64,000 nt of DNA. It comes from Progne subis subis (lineage: Eukaryota; Chordata; Aves; Passeriformes; Hirundinidae). Positions within the stretch are counted from its first letter, which is position 1, and every line of letters begins with the position of its first letter. Positions 26,501-34,511 of this stretch are shown here, piece after piece. A program made the translations under genes and the position numbers. The stretch spans positions 921,872 to 985,871 of the forward strand of contig JAKJHU010000056.1 in NCBI GenBank assembly GCA_022316685.1, given 5' to 3'. The notes beneath the pieces are model-generated. The model was not told the DNA's origin, made no database searches, and saw only the letters and a list, made by a program, of their open reading frames with translations.

Positions 26501-29500
26501 TCCCCACCCCTGTGTCTCTACAGCCTCCAGGTTCTGTCAGCAAAGAGAAAGAAATCAGCAGTCGGGAGTCTGCAAGAGAGAAAATTATCTCTGTACTTGT
26601 CCAGCCTCATGAGGGGGTGCCTGCAGACAGCCCCTACTCCATTGCTCCAAGGCAGACAGTAAGCTTTTACATTTTCTTTGGGCTTAGATGTATCAGGGCA
26701 GAGGAGACAGAGACGGAGAAGGAGGTAGCTTTGAGTTTGGTTTGAGGTAGACTCTACTAAACAGTGAAACATCAGGCTGGAAGGCTTTGGAGATGATCAT
26801 GAGAAGAGTTTGCAAGGTCAACAGAAAGTGTCCTGTCTAAATCTGAGCAGTGAACTGATGACCAGACTTGAGTGTTAGTTTTACTCCAGAGTGGCATCTC
26901 TGGTCTTCTCACTTGGGTTGGCACGGTGAAATGTGGGAGCCATCCAGCCTGAAGCTCTGGAAACATGCAGAGCTGGAAATCAGGCTGCTCTGCAGACAAC
27001 TCTTGGATAAACCATTGTAACCCACAGAGCTTCACAGGTAAGTTGTGCAAGTAACAGCCACAGTGTCACAATCCCTTAGGAATATCATAAAGGAAAGACA
27101 GCATTGGAAAGATCTAGCTATGAGTGACAGGGTTGCCCAAAACATCAGTGTGCCAATTTTATTTTTACATATTTTTTTGCCAAAGGGCTTCAGTTACAAG
27201 TTAAAATGAGCTAAAGATTACTTAAAAGAAATTATGACAGAAATGAAGCTGCAGTCAGCTCTGAGGTGGCTGAGACTGAGAAAGGTCAGACAAACAAGTG
27301 CCTCACTGTGGAGGCAGCTTTTGTGGGGTGTAGCCAGCAGCAATATCAGGATTTAACCATAACCTGCATAATTCACCTAAAGAAAACAGAATCTAGTCAA
27401 CCTGCAAATCCCAGAAAATCCACTGCAGCTGGCTAGTGCATGTGATTACATTCCCTGCTGTCATGTAAAATTAAAAACTAGCCAAGACTAAACTGAACTG
27501 TAAAATACTCTTTAGTTCACACTTGTAACTCTTCAAAAAATGTTTCATATATACATAAGTTATGGAATAATCACCTGAGGTAGCCGGGGAGTAAGAGTAG
27601 GCAGAACTGCGTGTTTTTAAAAACAGTTTGTGTACTTAGAGAGTTGGTCAGTGACTGTGCTTAAACTCTGTTGATACTAAAAGGTGGCCGCAGTGATATT
27701 TGCAGTTGAAGTAATTGTCAGTTTTGCTGTCACATGTTGGCATTTTCTTGCAAGCCTGAGCCTGTGCCCGGGGGCTTTCACGCTGCTTGTGCAAGTCGGA
27801 TTTGGCAGCTGAGTCCCGAGGGTTCTTGTGCAATCCCCGGCGGGTCCCTGCACTAAACACTCTCTCCCGGCCGCAGGTGGTTCCAGGAGGTGGCAGCAGC
27901 GACGTTTACATCTCCTTCACCCCGCTCGTCCTCCCGGACACCGAGGCTGAGCTGCGTTGTGACGGGTTGGTGCTGGGCTTCATGAGCCTGGACGACAAGG
28001 TAAACTGTCACAGCAAGGCCAAAGGTAACTGGGGAATGTCGCTTCCCTTCCTGTAATTTATGTACAGGCTGCTGTTACCTGGCCAGTCTGTGTAAACAGT
28101 CCTGTTCCTGCTATCCTGAACATCCTTCCTTAACCAGGGTTGTTCATCTGTTGCATTTCTCTTTGAGCTTGGAAGCATTCTGGGGTGGGAATGTCATCAT
28201 CTTCTTGCATTGTCTGGGGCAGCAGACCCCAGACAAAAGCCCAGGGTTTGAAATGCTGTCACAACATCAGGTTTTATTGATAACAATAGTTAACAATGGA
28301 AGTGAGACTCAGGACTGCTGAGTCCTGTTCCTGGCTCTGCATCCACCTTCCTGTGTGAATTTGGACAGCATAACTCTCCTCTGGGAAACTTCCTCTTCAA
28401 AAACTGCTGATGTGAGGCATGAACAGCGTTTTATGAATGGCTCAGCAGTTCTCTGACATGAATTGTTGCAAAGGTGCAAGGTAACCTGAATGAATGATAA
28501 TAGAATGTTCAATAAAAAACAACCTTAATAATCCTTACTACTGAAGAAAGAAATGTAGAATAATAGAGCCCTGGAATGGTATGGGTTGGAAAGGACCATC
28601 TAGCTGCACCCCCTGCCATGGGCAGCGATGACTTTAACCAGAAAAAGTTGCTCCACGCTCCATCCAAACTGGCCTTGAATGCTTCCAGAGATGGGGCATC
28701 CACAGCTTCTCTGGGGAGCCTGTGCCAGGGCCTCACCACCCTCAGAGAGAGGAATTTCTTCCCCACATCTGATCTAAACCTGCCCTGTATCTCTATCACC
28801 CACAGCCTGTATCAGCTACGGCCTGGCCTCTGCCGTTCCATCCTCTTACAAACAGGCACCACATTGCCAAGCAGAATCCTGCTTTGGCTGACAGCCTCTT
28901 GGGCTCAAAGCAGCATTTCAGGTTTAGTGCTGCCATTTCCCACGTGATTCCTGTTTCTGTGTTGTTGTCAGCTTGCGAGGATGGTTCCTAACAAGGTGCA
29001 GCGCAGCCATGGCTATGAGGCTCCACCCTTACGAGTGCACATGGAGGCTGTGCTGAGGCATCCCCTGTAAGTCCCATCGTGCTCACAGCTGCCACCCTCG
29101 TGGAATGGCTCAGCTGCGACAGGGCTGTGAGCAGCTCTGCTTCTTTACACTCAGGTTAGAAGTGAAGATGGATCACGACAGAGGAATGGTGTTTTATTCA
29201 GCGGCGAGTGATCTCCTACCTGCCAGGCCTTTTTGTGGAGTAAGTATTTCCCACACTGATGTATTTGGCTGCTTTGTATTGCTGTGCTGCTGGGAGAATT
29301 CAGAGCCATGTGCACATGGCTGTGAAAATGTAGCCTTAATCACCAGTAGCCTCATTTTCTATATTGCAAGATAGGGAACGACAAAAACAGCACTACAAGT
29401 ACTTATCAGCCAGGAATAAAAAAAAGGTGAGCTCAGACAATGCCTGTTTTATTCAGATTTGTCTTTCATTGTAGGGGAGCTTGTGAGTAGAAAAATAAGT

Positions 29501-32500
29501 TCTAATTTTCAGGACATAAAGGTCCAAAAGCAAAATGAGTCACTTCAGTTGCTGTGACCCTTGAAATTCGAAAGCTTAAACTTTATTACATTACTTTTAT
29601 TTTAGTTTTTCAAGAAGTGTTGAATAACACAGGTAGAAAATACTGGGTTGCTTTGGGGTAAAATCCTTCAGATCCCTGCTGGTGCTCCATGACCAGACAG
29701 AGCAACACAACCCTCTCCAGGGAGTTAAAACTGACCAGTTCTGAATCATTTCTCCCCCAGGTTTTGACAGATGCAGTAATTACTCAGAGTTTGAAACTCT
29801 TGAATTGTACCAAGGTTCCTCTGTACTTCAGGCTCTTTCTGTCTACGCCCTCTACACCCTTCAGCCTCTCCAGCACAGATCCCAAGAAGAGCACCAAAAC
29901 ATCCCACAGTAAGAAGGAGGAAAGGGAAGAGCAACCGCAACATGTACTTTATCCACAGCAAAACATGCTGGTAGGCTCAAAAATAATAATCCTGTGCCAG
30001 AATAGAGAGTTTAGTAATTGGCGTGGTAGTGTGGCCCAGATGAACCACAGAAAAACACGACCAGCACAGAAATCTCCCAGTGTCAGGGGAAATAGTGGTG
30101 TATTAGTAAATGCTAATTACTGCTATTTTGACTGCTATATTGCAGGTGCAGGGTTTTTTCTGCAAAAAATATTTTTCTGTTCCTGATGTGCTTTTCCCAT
30201 CAACTCTGACCTGTTGCAAACTCCTGCAGAAGATCCTGTGGGTTTGGAGCTCACTTAAATCAATAGCCATATATATGTTGGACAAATTGTAAGATTTCCA
30301 AGGACTGCAGTCTTCCCTCATTTCCTTAAATCAGATGCAGGCAGTGCAAGGAGAGGAAAATTTGGTTAGTTTTGAGTGTACAAATTACATAAAAGGAAAC
30401 AAAGTCCCAGAGTAGAGAATTAGGTAACCTACAAAGAATGAGTAACTGTTGCATTTTTGAAGTGTGCTTCTCATTTTGCTGTGTTCATTTTGACAGGGAG
30501 ACACACACATCTCAATTCTGCATGTGTGGGAAGAAAGGATTTATATGTCTAAGACAGCTTTGGGAAGATGGTATTTGTACCCTCAGGAACTCAAAACCTT
30601 TAGCTTGCTAGAGATTGTTTCTCTCCTGTGGTTCAGAGATCAGCTGTTCACCTTTACACTCCATCTCCATGTACTGGATTCATAGGAAATAGCTGTGTTT
30701 TTTTTCTTTAATTGTATTGCTTTGTTCCAGTGGGAATTTGGCTGCTGTCATGATAGCTTTGGGTTCCAGTGGGAAAACGTGTGCCTGGGCCTTTGTGCAA
30801 TGTGTACTTTGGATTTCCTGCACACGGTGTCATCTTGTGTGACGGTCATTGGAATTCCTCTTCCCACAGGTGAAAGTGTCATTCCACACGACTCTGGAGT
30901 TACTTAGGTATCAACATTTGCCAGAGACCCAGCTGCTTCCTGGATGCCAAGTGCTCCAGCTGGAGAATGGAGAGAGAAAGCTGAAGTTTGATCAAAATCT
31001 GGTCATTGAGCACAGTAACTGCACTACCCAGGTAAGGTCAGGACAGGCTCTCTGGGCCTTGGGAAAGGGCTGTTTCAGCAGCATCTCTGATTTGGATTAG
31101 CATTTACTCAGCCTTGAATTCCAGGCACCTCTAGAGTAAATGGGGTCATCCAGGTAAAGAAAATGGCTGTGGGGTTGCTGTCTGCTGGGACTGCAGGGGG
31201 GCTGTGCAGGCTGGGGTCACACCCTGGTGCTGGTACCCCAGCTCTCTGCATGGCGGCATGGGTGACACTCAAAGGGACACACACCCAGTCACAGCATGGC
31301 TCTGAGACAGGGGTCAGGGCTGTCTCAGGGGGAAGCCATGCCTGAGTCACCAGGCACTGCCTCCTGCAGCACACAAGGCCTTCTGGAAAGGCTCCTGAGT
31401 TTGTTGAGCTCCTATAGTGTGGTCAAAGCCCATGTGCATTTAAAGACTGATCCCTTCCAGTCAGAAATCTGTAACTCCCTTCCCAACCTTCAGCATCCCA
31501 GTACGCTGCAGCACTTCTATTTCCTTTTCATACCAGGTATTTCTGAGGCGTGACCTGTGTAAGACTGAGCACCGTGTTTAAGATACAGTCAACTGAATCA
31601 TGATCTTGGGCAATCTGCACAAACTGAATGACTCACAGTGGGCCATATACAGTCCTGAGGGAGCAGGAGATGCTGTAATGTCTGCAGCTCCTCAGAAAAC
31701 CCTAAAAACAAATGAGAATGGTCACTCCGCATTGCTTCATTAAGACCACAGTGTCTGGTTTAAAAACCTGTCTCAGAAAAGTAACAGACAAGCAACAACT
31801 TAATTGACTTGATGCCGTAGAATGGCAATTGACTCTGTTGTGAAAGAACACAGAACAATGATTCTTGATTCAGTGTCTGGGGTTAAGAATGATCCGGCTG
31901 GAGCAGGAATTACTAAAGCTCTATAAAAATGAGATGCGTTTTATTCTCTTTTCTCTTTCCCCTGTTTTGCAGCTGGTCCCAGTGACTGCCTACCTGACTG
32001 TTCCAGTGCTGGAGCTCTCCTGTGCCATGGTTGATTTCCAGACCTGCTTTGTTGCACAGCCCAAGACAGAACACGTGTTCCTGTATAACTGGAGCAGCTG
32101 CAGAAGCTACTGGACTGCTTTGCTGGGTATTCTGGTTTTGCAATTGATTTCCTTGCACAGTCTCACTATTCATTTTATTAAGACTGTATGCACTCAGCAT
32201 GGAGGCAATATGTGAGGATCTTGGGTGCAAACATATATGGTTTGCTTTTGTTCTCACTTATGTATTTTTTTCCTCTCCTCACTTTCCCCTTCCTTTTTCA
32301 CATTATTCTGCCACTTCTGATTTCAGCAGTTACTCCACATCTAACTAAAAGATTGAATCTCAGCCCTCACCATTCTTGCTCTGCTCATTTATAAATCAGT
32401 CCCGAGGCGCAACAAGAAGCAGTGGCTCCTCATGGGTTCACTTTGAGCATGAGCCTAATACTGTTAATAACAGATGGCCTCCAGAGGAAGGAAGATTAGG

Positions 32501-34511
32501 CCCTTATTATTTCAATGTGGAGACCACTGATCACTGCCCTTGATTAGAAGATGAAAGCAGAGCCTGGGCACATGCACAGAAACCCTCTGATGGTGTGAGA
32601 CATGATTTATTAGTTGCTCAGCGGAGATGCAGTACCGTGAGTGCTACTTGCTGTACACACACAAAGGATCTTGTATGGCTTTGTTTGATATTTCCCCTTT
32701 CCATTGCAGATGAACAGAAAAAACCTAAGGCTCTGGAAGTATTTTCCATATTCCCAACAAAAGGCATTTTGGAGGCACGTGAAGGGGAGGCACCTACCAG
32801 AGAGATTCTGCAGATCAGCTTTGCTCCAAGGTACAGTTAACAGGACTGAAACTGTGCTGTTGACAGAGAGCTGGGGTTGTTCAGCCTGGAGAAGGCTCTG
32901 GGGAGCCTCAGACCCCCTTCCAGGGCCTAAAGGGGCTCCAGGAGAGCTGGACAGGGACTTGGGAGAAAGGCCTGGCATGATGGGACAAGGGGGAATGGTC
33001 ACTTCACACTGCCAGAGAGCAGGGTTAGATTAGAAGGAACTTGTGCATTGTGAGGGGGGTGAGGCCCTGGCACAGAGAAGCTGTGGCTGCCCCATCTCGT
33101 TTAAGGCCAGGCTCGATGAGGCTTTGAGGAACCTGTTCTAGTGGAAGGTTTTCCTGCCCAGGGCAGGGGCTTGGAACAAGATGAGGTTTGCTGTCTCTTC
33201 CAACCCAAAATATGCTATGATGACCCAAAGACATTAATTTCTTTGTTCTGATTAGGGAGATGCAACTCCTTTAAAAAAAAAAAAATCATTTTCCATTGCA
33301 ACTTATTTTTGGAGGTTATCACATGGTGGCAGGAAGTTAAAATCTAGCCCAGTGATTTCAGTGAGCTCTGAAAACTGCTGACAGGGAAATTTCAAGCAAA
33401 CTGTAGGTGAGTTATTGTCATAACTTCCATCTCCTTGGAACATAATCCAGTGATTTCCAGCACTGGAGCTACTGCTATCACAGTGGGATGGAGACTTGAG
33501 CAGCTGCACTAAACTGTCTCTGCTTAGAGGACCAGAAACCTCCCCAGGCTCCTGCCTGCCTAAATTTTTCTGGAATTCTGCTGAATCTGCCTGAAGCGCT
33601 TCTTTTTGTCCAACAAATACTCTAATCAGCATGGCTGAAAATGCCTGGAAATACCAGAAAGCAAAGATGTTGCTGTATAGCAGCCAGCACATCTGTGGGG
33701 TTCCATAGCAGAGTGTGGGATCAATGTGGCATTAGGAGATAATAATATGCAAGGTGTGAGGTGATTTTAATATTTCACCTCCCCAGATCAGTGGTCTTTC
33801 TACAGGGGAATTCTTTTATGAGAAGGAAAACACAAAGACTGTCTGGGAGCAGAGGCCATTTGCCTCAGGCCCTTAAAACAGCCGGCACTTGGACACAGAG
33901 AAGTCCTTTACAGGAACAGTCTCAGGAGCACAGTGTGGCATTAGCCTTGGGCAAATTATGCTCTTCAACTTAATGCAAAACTAGACTTGTTGTAACTTTT
34001 TTGATGTTAATTTGCAATTTGGCCTCCACTGCCTGCCCCTTGTCTCAGGGGAGTGACAGAAACTTTTCCCTTCAAACTTTGTCACAGGGAGGAGTTTCCA
34101 CATCAAGGCAGTGCAGGTGTTTGCTCCCAGCAGAGCTTCATTTCACTTCTTCACCTAAAACAGAATTTCACAAGTAGGATGATATTCTCATTCTTTCAGA
34201 CATGCATCCCATGTCTTCAGGCACACAGCTGAACATTTCTTTTCAAACACCCTGTATTGTATTTGTGGAACACAGCCCTGTGGAGCTGGCACTAACATTA
34301 GTGACCTGGAGCATTCTTAGGACACCATTCTCCCCTTTTCATCTCATCCCTAAGCACAGAAGTGCACAGAGCTGTAACTGAACTTTTTGCTGGGCATTTT
34401 AGGAGCGACACTGACTATGAAGCTATTGTGACCGTTTCTGGAATGCTGGAAGAGAAGCCTTGCAAGCTGCACCTCAGAGGGCGAGGAGTGCACCGTGGGC
34501 AGGTGCATTAA
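2155..34511 (+). CDS. DLEC1: DLEC1/CFAP81 cilia and flagella associated protein, 38 coding exons
   Basis: DLEC1 is an axoneme-associated protein also studied as a tumour suppressor. Exons: 2155-2542, 3354-3494, 4059-4203, 4719-4829, 5746-5897, 6157-6374, 6604-6685, 7083-7170, 7964-8137, 8890-9026, 9928-10020, 10274-10364, 11251-11413, 13094-13286, 14617-14675, 15171-15345, 16633-16726, 16951-17081, 17391-17549, 18333-18472, 18715-18868, 19982-20092, 21137-21267, 21625-21810, 21912-21970, 23095-23246, 23832-24016 (3' end uncertain), 25320-25537, 26215-26367, 26524-26658, 27877-27999, 28972-29066, 29155-29239, 29761-29970, 30870-31031, 31973-32126, 32710-32830, 34403-34511. Phases agree at every junction except around exon 27. 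Exons 2-38 give about 1,696 codons; human DLEC1 is about 1,755 residues. An N-terminal coiled coil is followed by many beta-rich ASH/MSP-like domains. Two lesions, in exons 1 and 27, break the frame as sequenced. Ten intact exons after exon 27 argue against an old pseudogene. Confidence 0.95.
2620..3250 (+). repeat. Degenerate C/A-rich minisatellite in DLEC1 intron 1
   Basis: Loose tandem copies of a roughly 30-40 bp unit of the type CCCTGCAAACAGCCTCACAC fill most of intron 1, with CACACA microsatellite stretches. The plus strand is strongly depleted of G. The frame of exon 1 stays open across the intron to 3268; I treat this as a by-product of the repeat. Confidence 0.75.
3354..3494 (+). CDS. 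DLEC1: DLEC1 exon 2
   Basis: Codes 47 residues including [13 protein letters not shown], matching the conserved DLEC1 N-terminus. Acceptor TTTCCCCAG, donor AAG/GTACAA; phase 0 at both ends. Confidence 0.9.
4059..4203 (+). CDS. DLEC1: DLEC1 exon 3, coiled coil
   Basis: Encodes a charged helical stretch, [17 protein letters not shown], then FHKLGLPP, matching the human QAQARA helix. The acceptor (GGCTGAG/TATAAG) has a weak pyrimidine tract. Ends in phase 1. Confidence 0.85.
4719..4829 (+). CDS. DLEC1: DLEC1 exon 4
   Basis: Encodes [18 protein letters not shown], close to the human FRWCVDTALLRKHHLICP segment. Acceptor TGTTGCAG, donor AAAG/GTAACT; phase 1 to phase 1. Confidence 0.93.
5746..5897 (+). 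CDS. DLEC1: DLEC1 exon 5
   Basis: A Ser/Thr-rich linker that starts [11 protein letters not shown], like the human HSEPSYLKET. Acceptor GAATTGCAG, donor AAG/GTACAT; enters in phase 1, leaves in phase 0. Confidence 0.9.
6157..6374 (+). CDS. DLEC1: DLEC1 exon 6
   Basis: Begins with the basic run [17 protein letters not shown] and continues with [17 protein letters not shown]. Donor AAAGG/GTATGC; leaves in phase 2. Confidence 0.9.
6604..6685 (+). CDS. DLEC1: DLEC1 exon 7, start of the Ig-like domain array
   Basis: Encodes [17 protein letters not shown], the opening strand of the first ASH/MSP-like domain (human NPPLVLFTDYEVGQVYE). Donor GAG/GTAAGA; phase 0. Confidence 0.93.
7083..7170 (+). CDS. 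DLEC1: DLEC1 exon 8
   Basis: Encodes [20 protein letters not shown], nearly identical to human DLEC1. Donor CCAG/GTAAGG; leaves in phase 1. Confidence 0.95.
7500..7632 (+). mobile_element. Possible old CR1 fragment
   Basis: Degenerate text like GGATAGAGTGCCTGAGGAGATTGTGATATCC resembles the CR1 region GGACTGGGATAGATTGCCCAGAGAG. It lacks a clear tail; low certainty. Confidence 0.4.
7899..7923 (+). repeat. TTTA microsatellite
   Basis: Six TTTA units just upstream of the DLEC1 exon 9 polypyrimidine tract. Confidence 0.85.
7964..8137 (+). CDS. DLEC1: DLEC1 exon 9
   Basis: Encodes [20 protein letters not shown] and the end of the first beta domain ([18 protein letters not shown]). Acceptor CCCCAAG; donor CAT/GTCAGT; phase 1. 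Confidence 0.95.
8646..8670 (+). repeat. Poly(A) tract
   Basis: About 25 consecutive A in DLEC1 intron 9, without a recognisable retroposon body. Confidence 0.8.
8890..9026 (+). CDS. DLEC1: DLEC1 exon 10
   Basis: Encodes [16 protein letters not shown], matching the human SPVLDCGYCLIGGVK start of the next domain. Donor GGG/GTGAGT; leaves in phase 0. Confidence 0.94.
9928..10020 (+). CDS. DLEC1: DLEC1 exon 11
   Basis: Encodes [19 protein letters not shown], matching the human FVEQPPFGILPSVFELAPG. 31 codons, phase 0 at both ends. Confidence 0.95.
10274..10364 (+). CDS. DLEC1: DLEC1 exon 12
   Basis: Encodes [19 protein letters not shown] (human EQTFIIMCDNCQIKELVTI). Acceptor CTCTTTCAG, donor ACAG/GTTTGT; leaves in phase 1. 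Confidence 0.94.
11251..11413 (+). CDS. DLEC1: DLEC1 exon 13
   Basis: Encodes [20 protein letters not shown] (human PGELTDLTAQHFIRFEPEN). Donor CAC/GTACGT; leaves in phase 2. Confidence 0.95.
11414..13093. other. DLEC1 intron 13, no recognised content
   Basis: About 1.7 kb of ordinary AT-biased intron. No repeat family, RNA gene or supported exon could be recognised. Confidence 0.6.
13094..13286 (+). CDS. DLEC1: DLEC1 exon 14
   Basis: Encodes [15 protein letters not shown] and [14 protein letters not shown] (human HTDHEFILSFSPHE). Acceptor TTTGCAG, donor GAG/GTATGG; completes the split codon from exon 13. Confidence 0.95.
14526..14560 (+). repeat. Short direct repeat in DLEC1 intron 14
   Basis: Two copies of CCATCTTTTTTTGAT with a 16-base period. 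Confidence 0.8.
14617..14675 (+). CDS. DLEC1: DLEC1 exon 15
   Basis: Encodes [19 protein letters not shown] (human LRDFHSVLQMVLEEVPEP). 59 bp, donor CTTG/GTAAGC; leaves in phase 2. Confidence 0.93.
15171..15345 (+). CDS. DLEC1: DLEC1 exon 16
   Basis: Encodes [20 protein letters not shown] then [15 protein letters not shown], nearly identical to human. Several AGs lie at the 5' end (AAAG/TTTAG/TAG). Only the first, giving a start at 15171, is in register with exon 15. Confidence 0.93.
16032..16055 (+). repeat. Poly(T) tract
   Basis: About 24 consecutive T within DLEC1 intron 16. No flanking retroposon body could be recognised. Confidence 0.8.
16633..16726 (+). CDS. DLEC1: DLEC1 exon 17
   Basis: Encodes [16 protein letters not shown] and [11 protein letters not shown] (human MWNNSKSPIRYLWGKI, IIEVEPGTGVI). 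Acceptor TTGTTTCAG, donor ATAG/GTAAAG; leaves in phase 1. Confidence 0.95.
16951..17081 (+). CDS. DLEC1: DLEC1 exon 18
   Basis: Encodes [13 protein letters not shown] at its end (human PSPVVLHIEAVFK). Acceptor TCTTCTAG, donor AAG/GTAAGG; leaves in phase 0. Confidence 0.94.
17391..17549 (+). CDS. DLEC1: DLEC1 exon 19
   Basis: Encodes [20 protein letters not shown], the start of another Ig-like domain (human LQFGLLRLGQKATNSIQIRN). 53 codons, phase 0. Confidence 0.94.
18333..18472 (+). CDS. DLEC1: DLEC1 exon 20
   Basis: Encodes [20 protein letters not shown] and [12 protein letters not shown] (human [14 protein letters not shown]). Donor GAGG/GTAAGG; leaves in phase 2. Confidence 0.94.
18715..18868 (+). 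CDS. DLEC1: DLEC1 exon 21
   Basis: Encodes [20 protein letters not shown] and [13 protein letters not shown] (human NGTLLPTQFHWGK). Acceptor TTTCCAG, donor AAAG/GTAAAT; leaves in phase 0. Confidence 0.94.
18869..19981. other. DLEC1 intron 21
   Basis: 1.1 kb intron with no exon. It contains a short direct repeat at 19201-19245 built on CTTTTGAATTGTGA, and a TCTTTTTAGAAGA duplication near 19904-19935. Nothing else was recognised. Confidence 0.5.
19982..20092 (+). CDS. DLEC1: DLEC1 exon 22
   Basis: Encodes [20 protein letters not shown] (human TVSPKHGLLGPSEECQLKLE). Acceptor TTGGCAG, donor GTG/GTGAGT; phase 0. Confidence 0.94.
20735..20836 (+). mobile_element. CR1 LINE 3' tail
   Basis: The segment matches the last part of a CR1 element (GGACTCAATCATCTTAGAAG, TTTCCAGTCTAAATGATTC) and ends with two TGATTCTA units. 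Heavily 5'-truncated, inside DLEC1 intron 22. Confidence 0.7.
21137..21267 (+). CDS. DLEC1: DLEC1 exon 23
   Basis: Encodes [20 protein letters not shown] (human HLALPCHVSGMKKPLVLGIS). Donor ACAG/GTAATA; leaves in phase 2. Confidence 0.93.
21625..21810 (+). CDS. DLEC1: DLEC1 exon 24
   Basis: Encodes [20 protein letters not shown] (human LRLDFGSAVPLRTRVTRQLI). Donor GCCC/GTGAGT; leaves in phase 2. Confidence 0.94.
21912..21970 (+). CDS. DLEC1: DLEC1 exon 25
   Basis: A 59-bp exon coding a basic linker ([19 protein letters not shown]) where human has a poorly conserved basic linker. Supported by a long T tract at the acceptor, donor CAG/GTATGA and correct phases on both sides; homology is weak. 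Confidence 0.75.
23095..23246 (+). CDS. DLEC1: DLEC1 exon 26
   Basis: Encodes [20 protein letters not shown] and [15 protein letters not shown] (human ANMWGEYWDNLICT). Donor AAG/GTAGGA; leaves in phase 0. Confidence 0.94.
23667..23762 (-). mobile_element. CR1 LINE 3' fragment
   Basis: Reverse-oriented CR1 end: AGAATCATTGGGTTGGAAAAG, GTCCAACCTCAACTCC and a segment about ACCACAGCACCGAGTGCCACA are standard CR1 3' text. Inside DLEC1 intron 26. Confidence 0.9.
23832..24016 (+). CDS. DLEC1: DLEC1 exon 27, frame-broken and with an uncertain donor
   Basis: It opens in phase 0 with [20 protein letters not shown] (human GDLLPEVIPVHMAAVGCPIS). After IIRYSA the homology continues in another frame ([12 protein letters not shown] against human DTVTRTLRLNNS), so one base is gained or two lost near 23940-23948. 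Without correction the frame stops at 24018. The place where human DLEC1 ends this exon, before the split D of CDIRLD, has AT instead of GT. The nearest GT in register with exon 28 is weak (CTT/GTGATA). In-frame alternatives that drop the end of the exon are GTs at 23941 or 23953. Only the 5' half is certain. Confidence 0.6.
25320..25537 (+). CDS. DLEC1: DLEC1 exon 28
   Basis: Encodes [20 protein letters not shown] and [15 protein letters not shown] (human YGPPFPLRDQAGNEL). Acceptor CCCATTCAG, donor GAG/GTCAGC; needs one base from exon 27 and leaves in phase 0. Confidence 0.92.
26215..26367 (+). CDS. DLEC1: DLEC1 exon 29 (tentative)
   Basis: An open, phase-0 stretch of 51 codons between CCCAAAG and AAT/GTACAG, coding [19 protein letters not shown] among others. 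It lies between two firm exons and keeps their phase. The corresponding human segment is a variable Ser-rich linker, so homology does not confirm it. The donor could instead lie further downstream. Confidence 0.55.
26524..26658 (+). CDS. DLEC1: DLEC1 exon 30
   Basis: Encodes [20 protein letters not shown] (human LISVILQAHEGVPSGHLYCI). Acceptor CTCTACAG, donor ACA/GTAAGC; phase 0. Confidence 0.94.
26659..27876. other. DLEC1 intron 30, no recognised content
   Basis: 1.2 kb intron. No recognisable transposon, RNA gene or supported exon. Confidence 0.6.
27877..27999 (+). CDS. DLEC1: DLEC1 exon 31
   Basis: Encodes [17 protein letters not shown] and [11 protein letters not shown] (human AGGSSTIYISFTPMVLS, YALGFMSLDSK). 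Clearly more GC-rich than neighbouring exons. Phase 0 at both ends. Confidence 0.95.
28560..28940 (-). mobile_element. CR1 LINE 3' fragment
   Basis: Reverse CR1 copy of about 380 bp with GGGTTGGAAAGGACCATCTAG, CTCCATCCAAACTGGCCTTGA and CTTCCCCACATCTGATCTAA in the expected order. Inside DLEC1 intron 31. Confidence 0.9.
28972..29066 (+). CDS. DLEC1: DLEC1 exon 32
   Basis: Encodes [18 protein letters not shown], aligned to the less conserved human segment FAVGPLKLDLHSYVRPA. Acceptor TTGTCAG, donor CCCT/GTAAGT; leaves in phase 2. Confidence 0.88.
29155..29239 (+). CDS. DLEC1: DLEC1 exon 33
   Basis: Encodes [20 protein letters not shown] (human LSVELDYGGSMEFQCQASDL). Donor GGA/GTAAGT; leaves in phase 0. 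Confidence 0.93.
29761..29970 (+). CDS. DLEC1: DLEC1 exon 34
   Basis: Encodes [20 protein letters not shown] (human HHLKLTNTTEIPHYFRLMVS), a Lys/Glu-rich loop, then QQNMLV-like end (human QENMLV). 70 codons, phase 0. Confidence 0.95.
30870..31031 (+). CDS. DLEC1: DLEC1 exon 35
   Basis: Encodes [20 protein letters not shown] and [13 protein letters not shown] (human QNLLLEYTNQTTQ). Acceptor TCCCACAG, donor CAG/GTAAGG; phase 0. Confidence 0.95.
31973..32126 (+). CDS. DLEC1: DLEC1 exon 36
   Basis: Encodes [20 protein letters not shown] and [10 protein letters not shown] (human VDFGTCFVSQQRVREVYLMN, GCRSYWTMLM). Leaves in phase 1. Confidence 0.95.
32710..32830 (+). CDS. DLEC1: DLEC1 exon 37
   Basis: Encodes [19 protein letters not shown] (human AFRVSPNSGLLEARSANAP). 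Acceptor CCATTGCAG, donor CAAG/GTACAG; leaves in phase 2. Confidence 0.94.
32845..33225 (+). mobile_element. CR1 LINE 3' fragment
   Basis: Plus-strand CR1 copy: GTTCAGCCTGGAGAAGGCTC, AAGGGGCTCCAGGAGAGCTG and TCTTCCAACCCAAAATATGC lead to an ATGCTATGATGA tail. Inside DLEC1 intron 37. Confidence 0.92.
34403..34511 (+). CDS. DLEC1: DLEC1 exon 38, terminal
   Basis: Encodes [20 protein letters not shown] then [11 protein letters not shown] and a TAA at 34509-34511 (human YESTMVVEGVLGEKSCTLRL). The split codon from exon 37 is completed in frame. Confidence 0.95.

Noticed and set aside
28509..28799. 96-residue minus-strand open frame
   Set aside because: It is translation of a CR1 3' fragment, which is non-autonomous and truncated.
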